From an uncultured bacterium (GTDB lineage Bacteria > Bacillota > Clostridia > Oscillospirales > Oscillospiraceae): a stretch of DNA of 50,533 nt. Shown here in pieces: positions 49,326 through 50,533 of this stretch (positions are counted from its first letter, which is position 1; every line of letters starts with the position of its first letter). The notes below the pieces were generated by a model. That model was not told the origin of the DNA and did not search any database. It saw only the letters and a list, made by a program, of their open reading frames with translations. The stretch spans positions 1 to 50,533 of the forward strand of contig CANRXB010000017.1 in NCBI GenBank assembly GCA_947643715.1. Reading direction: 5' to 3'. The translations under genes and the position numbers were made by a program.

Positions 49326-49352
49326 TTATCGACCTGTAGTATATTAAACTTA
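49326..49352 (-). promoter_or_regulatory. Sigma-D type promoter of the fliD operon
   Basis: On the minus strand TAAG (49349-49352), exactly 15 bases, then GTCGATAA (49326-49333): nine of twelve positions agree with the known consensus TAAA-N15-GCCGATAT. It gives a leader of about 110 bases. A sigma-A candidate (TTGGGG-17-TATACT) overlaps the same place. Confidence 0.65.
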
Positions 49353-49393
49353 AGACTTTTCCCCAAGTTTTTGTGAAAGGGAGGGAACATTCC

Positions 49394-50206
49394 TTGACTC
49401 AGATCATTACCGTCACCAATCAAAAAGGGGGCGTTGGCAAGACGACCACTTCTGCCGCTCTGGTGTGCGGGCTCCACCAGCGGGGAGCCCGGGTCCTGGG
49501 GGTCGATCTCGATCCGCAGGGCAACCTGGGCTTCAACCTGGGGCTGGATATCGGCTCGGGGAACACCATCTATGACGTGCTCAAGGGGAACTGCACCATC
49601 GAGGAGGCCATCCAACCCACCGAGTATGGAGACGTGCTGCCTTCGGACATCATGTTGTCCGCCGCCGAGGTGGAGTTCACCGTGCCCCGGCGGGAATTCA
49701 TGCTGGACGAGCAGTTGTCCAGCCTGCGCTCCCGGTACGACTTCATCATCATCGACACGCCCCCTGCGCTGAACATACTCACCGTCAACGCCTATGTGGC
49801 CTCCAACGGGCTCATCGTCCCCATGGAAGCGGAGGTGCTCAGTCTGGTGGGCATCACCCAGCTCCAGGAGACCATCGAGACCGTCCGGGACACCTTCAAT
49901 CCCGACCTGAAGGTGCTGGGCATCCTCATCAACAAGTTCAATTCCCGCCTCACCCTGTCCAGGGACATCCTGGAACTGGCCCAAGAGGTGGCGGAGCAAC
50001 TCGGCAGCCATGTGTTCCAGGCCAAGATCCACCGCGGGGTGGGCGTGGCCATGGCTCCCGCCCATGGGCAGACCGTGCTCACCTACCAGCCCGATTCCCG
50101 TCCGGCCCAGGACTTCCAGTCTATCGTGGACGCAGTGGCCGGCGACCGCTTCCCCTCGCCCAAACCAAAGTCGAGGCTGAAGTATATATCCAAATTTTTC
50201 AATTAG
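49394..50206 (+). CDS. ParA/Soj-type ATPase
   Basis: About 270 residues of the MinD/ParA class. The deviant Walker A KGGVGKTT (11-18) with the signature lysine, the A' motif VLGVDLDPQGN and Walker B FIIIDTPPAL are intact. The TTG at 49394, with AAAGGGAGGG eight bases upstream, is preferred over GTG at 49373. No parB or parS is visible. Its position beside the fliD operon and before a low-complexity protein suggests positioning of a flagellar, chemosensory or surface structure rather than chromosome segregation; that is inference. Confidence 0.9.
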   Translation: MTQIITVTNQKGGVGKTTTSAALVCGLHQRGARVLGVDLDPQGNLGFNLGLDIGSGNTIYDVLKGNCTIEEAIQPTEYGDVLPSDIMLSAAEVEFTVPRREFMLDEQLSSLRSRYDFIIIDTPPALNILTVNAYVASNGLIVPMEAEVLSLVGITQLQETIETVRDTFNPDLKVLGILINKFNSRLTLSRDILELAQEVAEQLGSHVFQAKIHRGVGVAMAPAHGQTVLTYQPDSRPAQDFQSIVDAVAGDRFPSPKPKSRLKYISKFFN

Positions 50207-50230
50207 AAGTCAGAAGGAGAATCATCTATC

Positions 50231-50533
50231 ATGGCCAAGGACAACAAGACCAGTAAGACAGCGCGGGTCATGAACCTGCTGAGCAAAAAGGCCGACCCCA
50301 CGCCCGGGGAATCGACAGTCGAAGCCCCTGCCCCTGCGCCTCCCGTCCCCCCGATCGTGACCTCGATGGCTCCGGACGCTGCTGTCTCCGTGCAGATCAG
50401 GAACGCTTTGGAGGATGCCTTGGAAAGTGAGCTTGGCCCTCAGCAGCCCGCGCCCACCCAAGCAGCCCCTCCGGCGGTGGAAGCCGCCCCCGTCCAAACA
50501 GCCGCTCCGGCGGTGGAGACCGCCCCCGTCCAA
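50231..50533 (+). CDS. Low-complexity protein downstream of ParA, start only
   Basis: The open frame begins at ATG 50231, 24 bases after the ParA stop with AGAAGGAG upstream, and continues past the right edge (101 codons seen). It starts MAKDNKTSKTARVMNLLSKK, has one short helical stretch (SVQIRNALEDALESEL) and ends in proline/alanine repeats, including a near-perfect 33-base tandem duplication (AAPAVETAPVQ-like units, 50465-50533). The N-terminus recalls ComFB-domain proteins that follow ParA genes in Clostridia, but the domain itself would lie outside the window. Function not assignable. Confidence 0.7.
   Translation, partial: MAKDNKTSKTARVMNLLSKKADPTPGESTVEAPAPAPPVPPIVTSMAPDAAVSVQIRNALEDALESELGPQQPAPTQAAPPAVEAAPVQTAAPAVETAPVQ

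Noticed and set aside
46321-49347. About 1008-codon plus-strand frame opposite fliD
   Set aside because: Shadow of fliD; composition is typical of antisense frames and no ribosome binding site or domain is visible.
1-50533. CRISPR arrays, insertion sequences, tRNA or rRNA genes
   Set aside because: No regularly spaced direct repeats, transposase motifs, terminal inverted repeats with duplications, or tRNA cloverleaf patterns were seen by reading.

Overview
The window is GC-rich (by eye roughly 60% or more) and reads as one chromosomal segment of a motile, low-B12-autonomy Clostridia-type Firmicute, most likely an Oscillospiraceae gut commensal. The grounds are Firmicutes-style gene order (an L7Ae-like gene, rpsL, rpsG, fusA; flgM-flgN-flgK-flgL-DUF6470-fliW-csrA; fliD-fliS), AGGAGG ribosome binding sites, S-layer-homology surface proteins and consensus sigma-A promoters. 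Genus is inference only. No insertion sequence, phage gene, CRISPR array, tRNA or rRNA was seen.

Layout. (1) 1-1798, minus strand: the str operon, read from a TTGACT-17-TATAAT promoter: L7Ae-like protein, rpsL, rpsG, and fusA running off the left edge. (2) 1949-3407: monocistronic murC. (3) 3487-5248: a PadR repressor and a DUF2812 membrane protein behind a perfect consensus promoter that carries two identical-geometry palindromic operators. (4) 5264-10091: a methionine/one-carbon operon: stand-alone MetH activation domain, B12-dependent MetH lacking that domain, and a homocysteine methyltransferase-MTHFR fusion. (5) 10255-11053: a yybP-ykoY manganese riboswitch controlling mntP. (6) 11094-13480: a SprA-related HExxH protein and a MATE exporter, separated by a bidirectional terminator.

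(7) 13554-26063, minus strand: a run of six genes: a YlqG-like protein, a membrane-domain-less FlhB homologue, a PilZ protein, two very large SLH surface proteins and a second PilZ protein. (8) 26101-30702, plus strand, divergent: cheA-cheW-cheR-cheB behind a sigma-D type promoter. (9) 30821-37094: flgM, flgN, flgK, flgL, DUF6470, fliW, csrA and a YjfB-like gene, again with a sigma-D type -10 in front, ending at a strong terminator. (10) 37156-38564: an orphan single-domain Clp/Hsp100-type ATPase. (11) 38567-44346, minus: an FtsE-like ATPase without FtsX, a chemoreceptor, an FtsA-like ATPase with beta-grasp-like tail, and a lysine-rich single-pass membrane protein. (12) 44462-45439, plus: a C39-like lipoprotein. 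(13) 45503-49352, minus: fliD, fliS and a FliT-position gene behind a sigma-D type promoter. (14) 49394-50533: a ParA-type ATPase and the start of a low-complexity protein.

Regions 7-14 look like one motility, chemotaxis and cell-surface island. FlgM and sigma-D type promoters would time late flagellar genes, FliW/CsrA would add post-transcriptional control, CheA/W/R/B with the MCP form the sensory part, and the PilZ proteins suggest c-di-GMP input to export or surface-layer proteins. Flagellin, the basal-body operon, cheY, sigD and ftsX are not in the window.
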